From: HGM04593 sp045661225
Lineage (GTDB): Bacteria > Bacteroidota > Bacteroidia > Bacteroidales > Bacteroidaceae
NCBI GenBank assembly: GCA_045661225.1
Contig: JAZRFF010000039.1
Location: 1-55,629 of the forward strand
Reading direction: 5' to 3'
Length of the DNA: 55,629 nucleotides
The position numbers and the translations under genes were made by a program. Shown piece by piece: positions 35,480-43,363 of this stretch. The notes under the pieces were generated by a model. The model was not told the DNA's origin, made no database searches, and saw only the letters and a program-made list of their open reading frames with translations. The stretch's first letter is position 1. Every line of letters begins with the position of its first letter.

Positions 35480-37033
35480 ATGAGCAAACAGTTTGAAAAA
35501 ATCAAGGAATTGGTTGCACTCCGCGCAAAGGCACGCCTGGGCGGCGGGGAAAAAGCCATCGAGAAACAGCACGAACGCGGCAAATACACTGCACGTGAAC
35601 GTATAGATATGCTGCTCGACAAAGGTTCTTTCGAAGAGATGGATATGTTCGTAACACACCGATGCACAAACTTCGGTCAGGAGAAAAAACAGTACCTGGG
35701 CGACGGTGTCGTTGTTGGCAGCGGAACAATTGAAGGACGTTTGGTCTATGTATTTGCACAGGACTTTACCGTAACCGGCGGTTCGCTTTCCGAAACTATG
35801 GCGCAGAAAATTTGCAAAGTTATGGATATGGCAATGAAGGTTGGCGCACCCGTTATAGGCATTAACGACAGCGGCGGCGCCCGCATTCAGGAGGGTATAA
35901 ACGCTCTTGCCGGTTACGCCGAGATTTTCCAGCGCAATATTATGGCGTCGGGTGTCATTCCGCAAATTTCCGGAATTTTCGGTCCCTGCGCAGGAGGTGC
36001 GGTATATTCGCCTGCCCTTACCGACTTTACGATTATGATGGAAGGTACAGCCTATATGTTCCTCACAGGCCCCAAAGTCGTAAAAACCGTTCTGGGCGAA
36101 GTGGTAACACAAGAGGAGCTGGGCGGTGCCAGTGTGCACGCAAGCAAGTCGGGCGTCACGCACTTTACAGCACAAACCGAGGAAGAGGGGCTTGCGCTCA
36201 TACGCAAGCTTATGGGATACATTCCGCAGAATAATATGGAAAGTGTACCCGACGTACCTTGCACCGACCCCATAAACCGCACAAGCGACATTCTGAACAC
36301 AATAATACCCGACAACCCCAACCAGGCATATGATATGTACAGGGTTATTGCCGAGATTGTCGATAATGGCGAGTTTCTCGAGGTTCATCGCGACTACGCA
36401 CAGAACATAATCGTGGGCTTTGCACGAATGAACGGAAAGTCTGTTGGCATTGTAGCCAACCAGCCCTGCAAATATGCCGGCGTTCTTGACTGCAACTCAT
36501 CGCGCAAGGGCGCGCGCTTCGTTCGTTTCTGCGACGCCTTCAACATTCCCATCGTGACACTTGTAGACGTTCCGGGATTCCTCCCCGGCACGGCGCAGGA
36601 GTACAACGCCGTCATTCTGCACGGAGCAAAGCTCCTGTATGCATACGGCGAGGCCACCGTTCCCAAGGTAACCGTTACGTTGCGTAAGTCTTATGGAGGT
36701 TCGCACATAGTGATGGCGTGCAAACAGTTGCGCGCCGACCTCAACTACGCTTGGCCAAGCGCCGAGATTGCAGTGATGGGCGCAGCCGGAGCCGCCGAGG
36801 TCCTGTACGCAAAAGAGGCAAAAGAGGCCGAGGACCCCAAGGCGTTCATCGCCGAGAAAGAGGCCGAATACAACCGTCTTTTCGCCAACCCCTATCAGGC
36901 AGCAAAATATGGTTACATTGACGATGTTATTGAGCCACGCAACACCCGTTTCCGCGTTATTCGCGCCCTTGCACAGCTCGAGAGCAAGCGTCAAGAACTC
37001 CCCCGAAAGAAACACGGCAACATTCCTCTATAA
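35480..37033 (+). CDS. mmdA: methylmalonyl-CoA decarboxylase alpha subunit / acyl-CoA carboxyltransferase
   Basis: A 517-residue biotin-dependent carboxyltransferase. The start KIKELVALRAKARLGGGEKAIEKQHERGK is typical. Both crotonase-fold halves show their oxyanion motifs: GINDSGGARIQEGINAL in the first, and VDVPGFLPGTAQEYN with KSYGGSHIVMACK in the second. It transfers the carboxyl group of methylmalonyl-CoA to biotin on the carrier protein. The same family includes propionyl-CoA carboxylase beta subunits; the neighbours (epimerase, small OadG-like gene, biotin carrier, no biotin carboxylase) favour the decarboxylase. Confidence 0.93.
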   Translation: MSKQFEKIKELVALRAKARLGGGEKAIEKQHERGKYTARERIDMLLDKGSFEEMDMFVTHRCTNFGQEKKQYLGDGVVVGSGTIEGRLVYVFAQDFTVTGGSLSETMAQKICKVMDMAMKVGAPVIGINDSGGARIQEGINALAGYAEIFQRNIMASGVIPQISGIFGPCAGGAVYSPALTDFTIMMEGTAYMFLTGPKVVKTVLGEVVTQEELGGASVHASKSGVTHFTAQTEEEGLALIRKLMGYIPQNNMESVPDVPCTDPINRTSDILNTIIPDNPNQAYDMYRVIAEIVDNGEFLEVHRDYAQNIIVGFARMNGKSVGIVANQPCKYAGVLDCNSSRKGARFVRFCDAFNIPIVTLVDVPGFLPGTAQEYNAVILHGAKLLYAYGEATVPKVTVTLRKSYGGSHIVMACKQLRADLNYAWPSAEIAVMGAAGAAEVLYAKEAKEAEDPKAFIAEKEAEYNRLFANPYQAAKYGYIDDVIEPRNTRFRVIRALAQLESKRQELPRKKHGNIPL

Positions 37034-37044
37034 AAAGTTTGACT

Positions 37045-37194
37045 ATGGAAGAGAAAAAGAACATCGACGGCGCAACTGTTGCCGCAATATCTATGGCGCT
37101 TGCAGCCTATATGGGCGACAACGTACACGACAACGAAAGTGGAGTGCTCACAATAACATATGTGAACAAACATTGGAATAACCTAAGCAAATAA
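37045..37194 (+). CDS. small OadG-tail-like protein of the decarboxylase cluster
   Basis: A 49-residue protein, MEEKKNIDGATVAAISMALAAYMGDNV and on to KHWNNLSK, 11 bp after mmdA and 5 bp before mmdC, so surely in the same operon. The AAISMALAAY helix resembles the soluble segment that follows the membrane helix in OadG/MmdD subunits, but here there is no membrane helix. Bacteroidales relatives carry a comparable short gene at this position. A role in assembling the complex is inferred from position only. Confidence 0.75.
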   Translation: MEEKKNIDGATVAAISMALAAYMGDNVHDNESGVLTITYVNKHWNNLSK

Positions 37195-37199
37195 CAATT

Positions 37200-37631
37200 A
37201 TGAAAGAGTACAAATATACCATAGACGGCAACAAATACAATGTTGCCATAAACGAAGTTAGCGACACTACAGCAAAGGTAACAGTAAACGGAACTGAATA
37301 CTGCGTAGAGTGGGAGAAACCCGTTGAAGAAAAACCCGTTGTAAAGGTACAGCCGGTGGCTGCGAAGCCCGCACCCGCTGCTGCTCCCGCCGCAAAGCCC
37401 ACAGCAGCACCCGTAAGCGGAAACGCCATAAAGACCCCGCTTCCCGGAGTAATCATCGACGTTAAGGTAAGCGTTGGCGACACTGTAAAGAAAGGCGACA
37501 CCGTTGTAGTACTCGAGGCAATGAAGATGGAGAATAACATCAACGCCGACCGAGACGGCAAGGTTGTTGCCATTCAGGTTGCCAAAGGCGATACCGTTGC
37601 CGACGGCGCAGCATTGGTGGTGTTAGAGTAA
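37200..37631 (+). CDS. mmdC: biotin carboxyl carrier subunit
   Basis: A 143-residue protein. An N-terminal small beta region (about 1-45) is followed by an Ala/Pro-rich flexible linker (about 50-80), then a biotinyl domain whose biotinylation motif is EAMKMEN (the Lys is the attachment site) at about residue 110. The linker-plus-domain design is that of MmdC/OadA-type swinging-arm carriers. It is the last gene of mce-mmdA-(49 aa)-mmdC. The membrane beta subunit (mmdB) that should couple decarboxylation to Na+ export is not adjacent. Confidence 0.94.
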   Translation: MKEYKYTIDGNKYNVAINEVSDTTAKVTVNGTEYCVEWEKPVEEKPVVKVQPVAAKPAPAAAPAAKPTAAPVSGNAIKTPLPGVIIDVKVSVGDTVKKGDTVVVLEAMKMENNINADRDGKVVAIQVAKGDTVADGAALVVLE

Positions 37632-37745
37632 CATTTAATTCAGAAGCCGGTTAAATTTCTTTCAGAAAGATGTTTGCATAATGTGCGAACGCTGCCGATA
37701 TTCGCAAAACAGCGGAGACGAATTCAACCAGCTTCTTGCATCACA

Positions 37746-37781
37746 CACAAAAAGGAGGAAACGCGTTTCCTCCTTTTTGTG
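37746..37781. terminator. palindromic terminator after mmdC
   Basis: A perfect 36-bp palindrome (18-bp arms centred on ACGCGT) with AAAAA on one side and TTTTT on the other. It can stop transcription from mmdC (plus) and from panC-panD (minus). The flanking stretches 37632-37745 and 37782-37916 hold no recognisable gene. Confidence 0.88.
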
Positions 37782-37916
37782 TTATTATAGATATTACTTT
37801 AAACAAAATAATAACAAAGATACGGTACTGTATGCGACTCAAGCAAGCATCGGCCACCGCGACGCGCCCTGCGCAGACATCTGCCCTATTCAGGCCACCG
37901 CAACGGTACCGGCCAT

Positions 37917-38264
37917 TCAACCCACCCTGTTGTGTCGGTCGGGAATAACCACCTTAGGCTTAAACACAGACGCCTCTTCGGGAGTCATCGTTGCATAAGC
38001 CATAATTATCGCTACATCACCCGGGCTGAATTTGTGCGCCGCCGCACCATTCAAGCATATTACACCCGAACCACGCTCACCTTTTATTATATAAGTTACA
38101 ATACGCTCGCCATTGCTGTTGTTCACAACGTGCACCTGTTCGCCTTCGACCATTCCGGCAGCCTCCATAAGCGCCTCGTCGATGGTAATACTACCCATAT
38201 AGTGAAGGTTAGCCTCGGTAACAGTGGCACAATGGATTTTCGACTTTAACATATGCAGTAACAT
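37917..38264 (-). CDS. panD: aspartate 1-decarboxylase
   Basis: A 115-residue proenzyme that makes beta-alanine for pantothenate. The start MLLHMLKSKIHCATVTEANLHYMGS is typical, and GSITID contains the Gly-Ser pair at which self-cleavage creates the pyruvoyl cofactor; NGAAAHKFSPGDVAIIMAY follows. The ATG at 38264 is chosen because it lies just after AAGGAG and 4 bp past the panC stop; the frame extends further into panC but without homology. Second gene of panC-panD. Confidence 0.96.
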   Translation of the reverse strand: MLLHMLKSKIHCATVTEANLHYMGSITIDEALMEAAGMVEGEQVHVVNNSNGERIVTYIIKGERGSGVICLNGAAAHKFSPGDVAIIMAYATMTPEEASVFKPKVVIPDRHNRVG

Positions 38265-38268
38265 AGCC

Positions 38269-39117
38269 TTATTCTCCTTTATATTTAATATTATCAATGA
38301 GACGGATTTTCCCGCAGAAAAGTGCGATACAACCCATAATATAATCGCTGTCAGCCCAGTTGTCAATCTCTTGCAGGCTATCGCCGTCGACAATGCGGTA
38401 ATACTCAAGCTCGAACCCGTCGACAGCATTTATAGCCTCCTCGACAAAAGCCCTTGTCTCGACAAGCGTATGCTCACGCGCAAATTCAAGACTCGCAAAA
38501 AGCGTCTGCGATATTTTCACCGCCCTATCGCGCTCCTCGGGAGAGAGCAAAGTGTTGCGGCTGCTCATTGCAAGGCCATCGTCCTCACGCACAATGGGAC
38601 AACCCACAATGGTAACAGGCAACTGCAGTTGACGCACCATTTCGCGAATTATGGCCAACTGCTGAAAATCTTTTTCGCCAAAGTACGCCTTGTCGGGTTC
38701 TACAGCGTAAAACAGTTTGCTGACAATCTGTGCCACTCCGTTAAAATGTCCGGGGCGGCAAGCGCCTTCCATAACCTCGTCGAGCGGAGCAAATGAAAAG
38801 CGACGAGTATCTTCGGTCGGATACATCTCCTCGACCGAAGGTGCAAAAACAATCGAAGCCCCCACCTTCTCGAGTAACGCACAGTCGGCGTCAAGCGTAC
38901 GCGGATAGTTCTTAAGGTCATTCTTGTCATTAAACTGCGTGGGGTTCACAAAGACACTCACCACGACTGTACCATTCTCCTTTACAGCGCGCTCAACAAG
39001 TGATGCGTGCCCCGCGTGAAGCGCTCCCATAGTGGGTACAAACCCAATGCTGCTACCGGCAGCGCGGCAAGAGGCAAGAGCCTCCTTTAATTCTATTATT
39101 GTGTTTATAACTCTCAT
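38269..39117 (-). CDS. panC: pantothenate synthetase (pantoate--beta-alanine ligase)
   Basis: A 282-residue enzyme that joins pantoate and beta-alanine using ATP. Motifs are VPTMGALHAGHASL (the HxGH signature), VFVNPTQFNDKNDL, GVAQIVSKLFYAVEPDKAYFGEKDFQQL, and VREDDGLAMSSRN. The start at 39117 (MRVINTIIEL) gives the usual N-terminus; an in-frame ATG 24 bp upstream is less likely. The gene is followed 4 bp later by panD, the enzyme that supplies its beta-alanine substrate. Confidence 0.97.
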   Translation of the reverse strand: MRVINTIIELKEALASCRAAGSSIGFVPTMGALHAGHASLVERAVKENGTVVVSVFVNPTQFNDKNDLKNYPRTLDADCALLEKVGASIVFAPSVEEMYPTEDTRRFSFAPLDEVMEGACRPGHFNGVAQIVSKLFYAVEPDKAYFGEKDFQQLAIIREMVRQLQLPVTIVGCPIVREDDGLAMSSRNTLLSPEERDRAVKISQTLFASLEFAREHTLVETRAFVEEAINAVDGFELEYYRIVDGDSLQEIDNWADSDYIMGCIALFCGKIRLIDNIKYKGE

Positions 39118-39345
39118 TTGTGAATAAATTTCAGTACACACAGGTGCAAAAAATGCACCCTCCCCATTTGCGAGTGCAAAGTAACAAACATTTAAGCATA
39201 AAAAGAAATAAATAAAATAAAATTATTCTCTAAAAAAACGTCTCTCGGCACAACCTTCACAAGAACAAGAACAGCTCGATAATTTTGAACAGCGACTCTA
39301 CATCAATTACATATTGTCATAAAAACCCTTAAAAACAGAGATAAA

Positions 39346-39377
39346 TTTGCCTCATTGCCTTTTTTTTCGTAACTTTG
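39346..39377 (+). promoter_or_regulatory. promoter of the GT5-like and DUF4270 genes
   Basis: Perfect -33 TTTG (39346-39349) and perfect -7 TAACTTTG (39370-39377), spacing 20 bp, 37 bp ahead of the ATG at 39415. The remainder of 39118-39414 shows no gene. Confidence 0.8.
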
Positions 39378-39414
39378 CGATGCGCGAAATTTATCCGCTA
39401 TTTGACAGAAAAAA

Positions 39415-40224
39415 ATGAAAGCAAACAAAATTTTATTTATCACTCAGGAAATTACACCGTTTGTACCTGAATCACAAATGTCGAACATTGGCCGTTATTT
39501 GCCACAAGCGACACAGGACCTCGGTAAGGAGATAAGAATTTTCACCCCAAAGTGGGGCATCATCAACGAACGTCGTAACCAGTTGCACGAGGTTATTCGT
39601 CTCTCGGGAATGAACCTGATTATCGATGACACCGACCACCCGCTTATAATAAAGGTTGCCTCGTTGCAGGCAGCACGTATGCAGGTCTACTTCATCGACA
39701 ATGACGACTATTTCCACAACCGTTCAATGACAGTCGACGAGAATGGCGTTGAATACCCCGACAACGACGAGCGTACAATATTCTTTGCACGCGGCGTGCT
39801 TGAAACAGTGAAGAAACTCCGTTGGTGTCCCGAGGTAATACACTGCCACGGCTGGATTTCGGCATTGATACCCATCTTCGTCAAGCTTGCCTACAACGAC
39901 GAACCATCGTTCCGCGACTCAAAGATTGTAGTCTCGCTTTACGACGACAACTTCAACAACGCATTCCCCGACAGTTTCTTGCAGAAATTGTTGCACAAGG
40001 AGATGACTCAGGACGCTGTAAGCGAATCGAGCACCCCGGTGACATACAACGAACTCGCAAAGATAGCAATCAAGTACAGCGACGGAGTAATTATCAACGG
40101 CGACAATGTATCGCAAGAGCTTGTAGACTATGCACAGTCTATCGGCAAGCCCATTCTGCCCAAGCCCGCCGATGAGGATTACCACAACGCTTGCAACAAT
40201 TTCTACGACACCGTTTTTGAGTAA
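39415..40224 (+). CDS. glycogen/starch synthase-like protein, N-terminal GT5 domain only
   Basis: A 269-residue protein matching only the N-terminal half of GT5 starch/glycogen synthases: ANKILFITQEITPFVPES, EIRIFTPKWGIINERRNQLHEV, and PEVIHCHGWISALIPIFVKL. The C-terminal GT-B half, which holds most sugar-nucleotide contacts, is absent (synthases are about 480 residues). The KxGGL donor-binding motif near the N-terminus is replaced by PESQMSNIG. Short versions like this are common in Bacteroidales, so it is probably not a recent truncation. The activity is doubtful; a regulatory or partner role is possible. In operon with the DUF4270 gene. Confidence 0.85.
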   Translation: MKANKILFITQEITPFVPESQMSNIGRYLPQATQDLGKEIRIFTPKWGIINERRNQLHEVIRLSGMNLIIDDTDHPLIIKVASLQAARMQVYFIDNDDYFHNRSMTVDENGVEYPDNDERTIFFARGVLETVKKLRWCPEVIHCHGWISALIPIFVKLAYNDEPSFRDSKIVVSLYDDNFNNAFPDSFLQKLLHKEMTQDAVSESSTPVTYNELAKIAIKYSDGVIINGDNVSQELVDYAQSIGKPILPKPADEDYHNACNNFYDTVFE

Positions 40225-40285
40225 AATCACCTCAAGCAGAATTAAAAAGCAACAGAAACAACATTACAAAGAGTAGAACGAGCGT

Positions 40286-41692
40286 ATGAGAAAAACATTG
40301 CAATGTTTTCTGCTGGCGATTGCCACAATACTGACCTTCGCGCAGTGCGACGACAACACCGACTACATCGGCGGCAGCATTGTGCCCGACCGTGACATTA
40401 TAATAGCCGAGACAAAGTACTTCGATGCCAACAGCAACACCGTGCTGGCCAACGACTCTATACTTGCATCGGTGGGCAACGTCTACTTGGGACAATACAC
40501 CGACAGCGAGTCGGACACAAAATTCACATCGAGCTTCATCACGCAGTTCGCTTGTGGCAACGACTTTGAATTTCCCGAAGAGGGAGTGATTGGCAACACA
40601 TCGACAAGCACCACCCTTCGCCTCTATTTTAATGAATATTACGGCGACTCGCTCAACACAATGAGCTGCGAGGTTTACGAGCTCGACAACACGCTCGAAG
40701 AGGGTGTACCCTATTACACAAACCTCGACCCCGCCGAATTCTGCGCTCCCGACAAAGCACCTTTGGCCAAAAAGACATTCAGCGTAATAGATTTTCAGTT
40801 GTCCGACAGTTTGCTCGAGAGCGACTACGCAAAGCACGTCGAGATTCCGTTACCAAACAGCATCGGCCACAGATTCATAACAAAATATTATGAGAGCGAT
40901 GCCGACAACAACCAAATTGGCAAACAATATTTCGAAAACTCCGAATCATTTATAAACAACGTATTCAAAGGCATATACGTTAAATGCACACACGGCGACG
41001 GTACCGTTATAAAAATATTCCGTTCACGCATTGACATTGGCTTTGAACGCTATATCAAGAGCAGCACCGGTGAAGACTCCATACAGCCGCTTATAGCGCC
41101 GTTCTATTCAAGCAAAGAGGTTCTACAGGCCAACAAGTTCGACAACAACGACCTCAAGCACCTGCTCGACGAGAAAGAACACACCTACATCAAGACCCCG
41201 GCCGGTCTTTTCACCGAAATTGAGTTGCCAATAACAGACATTGTCGAGAATTGCGACACAATAAACTCGGCAACAATAACATTCACGCGCTACAACGAGA
41301 CAGCCGGTTTCGGCAAGAAGGCACACAACCAGCTGTTAATGCTGCGCAAGAGCGAGATGCACAGGTTCTTCCTTAAAAACAAGCTCGACGACAACGAGAC
41401 ATCTTTTCTCGCCTATTACAACAGCAGCAGCAACGAATACACCTTCTCGAACATTGCGAACCTCATACGCTACTGCTACAACGAGTATAACGAGAACTGC
41501 GACAACCCCGAATGGATTGCCAAGAACCCCGACTGGAACAAGGTGATACTCATTCCCGTCGAGACAACCAAGGACACCAACGGTGGCGTTGTAAAAATAA
41601 CCCACGACACAAGCATCAAGAGTATGCGCCTGCGTGGAGGCACAGAGTATAATATTCCAATAAAAATTGTGACAAGCAAATACAAGGAATAA
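40286..41692 (+). CDS. DUF4270 lipoprotein
   Basis: A 468-residue lipoprotein. The signal peptide ends in lipobox FAQC (Cys21), then CDDNTDYIGGSIVPDRDII, the characteristic DUF4270 start. The rest is a long beta-rich region with further family features such as VLANDSILASVGNVYLGQYTDSE and SCEVYELDNTLEEGVPYYT. DUF4270 is a Bacteroidota family usually placed beside the short GT5-like gene. The function is not known. It is followed by a strong terminator. Confidence 0.88.
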   Translation: MRKTLQCFLLAIATILTFAQCDDNTDYIGGSIVPDRDIIIAETKYFDANSNTVLANDSILASVGNVYLGQYTDSESDTKFTSSFITQFACGNDFEFPEEGVIGNTSTSTTLRLYFNEYYGDSLNTMSCEVYELDNTLEEGVPYYTNLDPAEFCAPDKAPLAKKTFSVIDFQLSDSLLESDYAKHVEIPLPNSIGHRFITKYYESDADNNQIGKQYFENSESFINNVFKGIYVKCTHGDGTVIKIFRSRIDIGFERYIKSSTGEDSIQPLIAPFYSSKEVLQANKFDNNDLKHLLDEKEHTYIKTPAGLFTEIELPITDIVENCDTINSATITFTRYNETAGFGKKAHNQLLMLRKSEMHRFFLKNKLDDNETSFLAYYNSSSNEYTFSNIANLIRYCYNEYNENCDNPEWIAKNPDWNKVILIPVETTKDTNGGVVKITHDTSIKSMRLRGGTEYNIPIKIVTSKYKE

Positions 41693-41720
41693 CCCAAAAA
41701 CAGGTTATTCAAGCAATTAT

Positions 41721-41755
41721 AAGAAAGGGAGTGGTTGCACCACTCCCTTTCTTGT
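41721..41755 (+). terminator. terminator after the DUF4270 gene
   Basis: Arms of at least 14 bp, AAGAAAGGGAGTGG / CCACTCCCTTTCTT, around a 5-base centre. Confidence 0.85.
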
Positions 41756-41901
41756 GCTATACACACCCGGACAAGCAATGCCGCAAGTCACCCCGCCACT
41801 AATGCAAAAGCCGAGAAAGGAACAGCACAGCCCCAAAAATGCCACTCACAAAAAACGCACAGCAGCCCCACTCTCTCGCCCATTAAGCCTATGCAAAAAA
41901 A

Positions 41902-41926
41902 GCGGCGGTACAAATTGTACCGCCGC
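41902..41926 (-). terminator. terminator of the glycogen operon
   Basis: Perfect 12-bp arms GCGGCGGTACAA / TTGTACCGCCGC with a 1-base centre; on the minus strand it is followed by TTTTTTT. It lies 24 bp after the GH57 gene. Confidence 0.88.
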
Positions 41927-41949
41927 AAACTATAAATCAAGAAAAGCCA

Positions 41950-43341
41950 TTATTCAGCCTTAGCCTTTTTGACAGCTCTCTTTTTCGGTTTCTCCTCGGC
42001 AACAGCCTCGACAGCAGGAGCAGCCTCATCTTTCTTTGCGGCTCTCTTAGCCTTAGCGGCAAGCTTACCCTTAAGCTGCTCAACCTCGGCCTCAAGCTGG
42101 ATAATTTCAACCTCCTGATTGTCAATCATCTGCTGCAAAGCGCCCAACTCCTCGTTATCCATATCGGGATACTGCGCACGTACACGTGCAAGGAAGTCTC
42201 CCAAGATATTCATATAGTTTGTAAACGCATCGTAAGGCGACTCATAGATGCAACGCTCTGTGATTATACCATTCTGCTTTGTAGTCATAAAGCGCAGATT
42301 CTCGGCAGCCTGCAGATAGTCAAAATCCTGCTTCAGTTTCTTGTCGTCGGTAATCATTATACGCTCGGCAACGCTATACAGTTTGTCGAACGCCTCGCGC
42401 TGGAGAGTATTTCCGAGCCAAGAACTTGCATCGCGCTCCTCGTCCATCCAAGAGAGAGGATAAGGAACCTCAAGAGGACCAACAGACTTGTAGCTGTCAA
42501 TAATCTCGGACGGTGTCGAGAATGTGATATTCTTAGCAGCAGCACAAGCCGGCAACGCCTTCATAAAGTCAAGAATGTTAGAAGAGAGAGGCTGCGCCAT
42601 ACCTATGGCCGAAAGATTCATAAATATATTTATCACCTTCTCCTCCTCGGGGAACTGCGAAATCCAGTCAATATAAGTCTCGGCAAAGAGAGGATATTCG
42701 CTCCACTCGGGGTTCGAGAAGCGCAAAGAAATATCATCGGACAGTTTATAGTCGCGGAGCAACAGCTTCAAGTTCGAAGCAAGCGCGCAGTTATACACAA
42801 AGTGAGGACTCTTCCAAGCAAGAATGTGCTTTGCACCCTCGGAGAGCATACCCTTAAAGCCCATCTGAGAAGCCATCTCACCAATCTCATCGCTATAAAT
42901 GAGACCTGAGTTACGAAGCACCTTAGGCTTTTTGCCGAAAAGCTCCTTAATCTTGCGATTCTGACGCATAACCTCTTCCATAAACACCTCTTTTGAAGCA
43001 AGAGAAGAGAGGCCGTGCGAATAAGGTTCGCACAAGAACTCGCAACAACCGGTCTTGTTAATCTCGTGGAGCAACTCAATAACCTGCGGTGCATATAGTT
43101 CGAGCATCTCAAGGCCTACGCCCGATACCGACAAAGCCACCTTGAAAGCACCATTGCTCTCCTTAATCATCTCAAGCATTGTCTGCAAAGCGGGAACATA
43201 AGACTTCTCGGCAAGTTCGATAGTCATACTCTCGTTAGCATAATCATCATAGTAGTAGTGGTCGCTGCCAATATCGAAGAAACGATAGCGCTTCAACTGT
43301 CTAATCTGATGCAACTCGAAATAGAAACAAATTGTTTTCAT
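41950..43341 (-). CDS. GH57 alpha-amylase-like protein, probably lacking catalytic residues
   Basis: A 463-residue protein of glycoside hydrolase family 57, encoded in the glycogen cluster. Family segments include ICFYFELHQ (start), EFLCEPYSHGLSSLASKE with the expected nucleophile Glu105, WKSPHFVYN, YKLSDDISLRFSN, and PYPLSWMDEERDASSWLGN. The stretch where active GH57 amylases of this type have MDYETFGEHQ reads MNLSAIGMAQ (241-250), so the expected acid/base Asp is Asn242. The usual RNTEL is RNSGL (143-147). Loss of hydrolase activity is therefore likely. The C-terminus (about 395-463) is a coiled coil followed by a Lys/Ala/Glu-rich tail. Third gene of debranching enzyme-GT4-GH57. Confidence 0.87.
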   Translation of the reverse strand: MKTICFYFELHQIRQLKRYRFFDIGSDHYYYDDYANESMTIELAEKSYVPALQTMLEMIKESNGAFKVALSVSGVGLEMLELYAPQVIELLHEINKTGCCEFLCEPYSHGLSSLASKEVFMEEVMRQNRKIKELFGKKPKVLRNSGLIYSDEIGEMASQMGFKGMLSEGAKHILAWKSPHFVYNCALASNLKLLLRDYKLSDDISLRFSNPEWSEYPLFAETYIDWISQFPEEEKVINIFMNLSAIGMAQPLSSNILDFMKALPACAAAKNITFSTPSEIIDSYKSVGPLEVPYPLSWMDEERDASSWLGNTLQREAFDKLYSVAERIMITDDKKLKQDFDYLQAAENLRFMTTKQNGIITERCIYESPYDAFTNYMNILGDFLARVRAQYPDMDNEELGALQQMIDNQEVEIIQLEAEVEQLKGKLAAKAKRAAKKDEAAPAVEAVAEEKPKKRAVKKAKAE

Positions 43342-43363
43342 ATTATTTCTTTAATTTTAATTA

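Noticed and set aside
37681..37998. Plus-strand frame of 105 codons starting MCERCRYSQNSGDEF
   Set aside because: It reads straight through the perfect palindromic terminator at 37746-37781 and into panD on the other strand.
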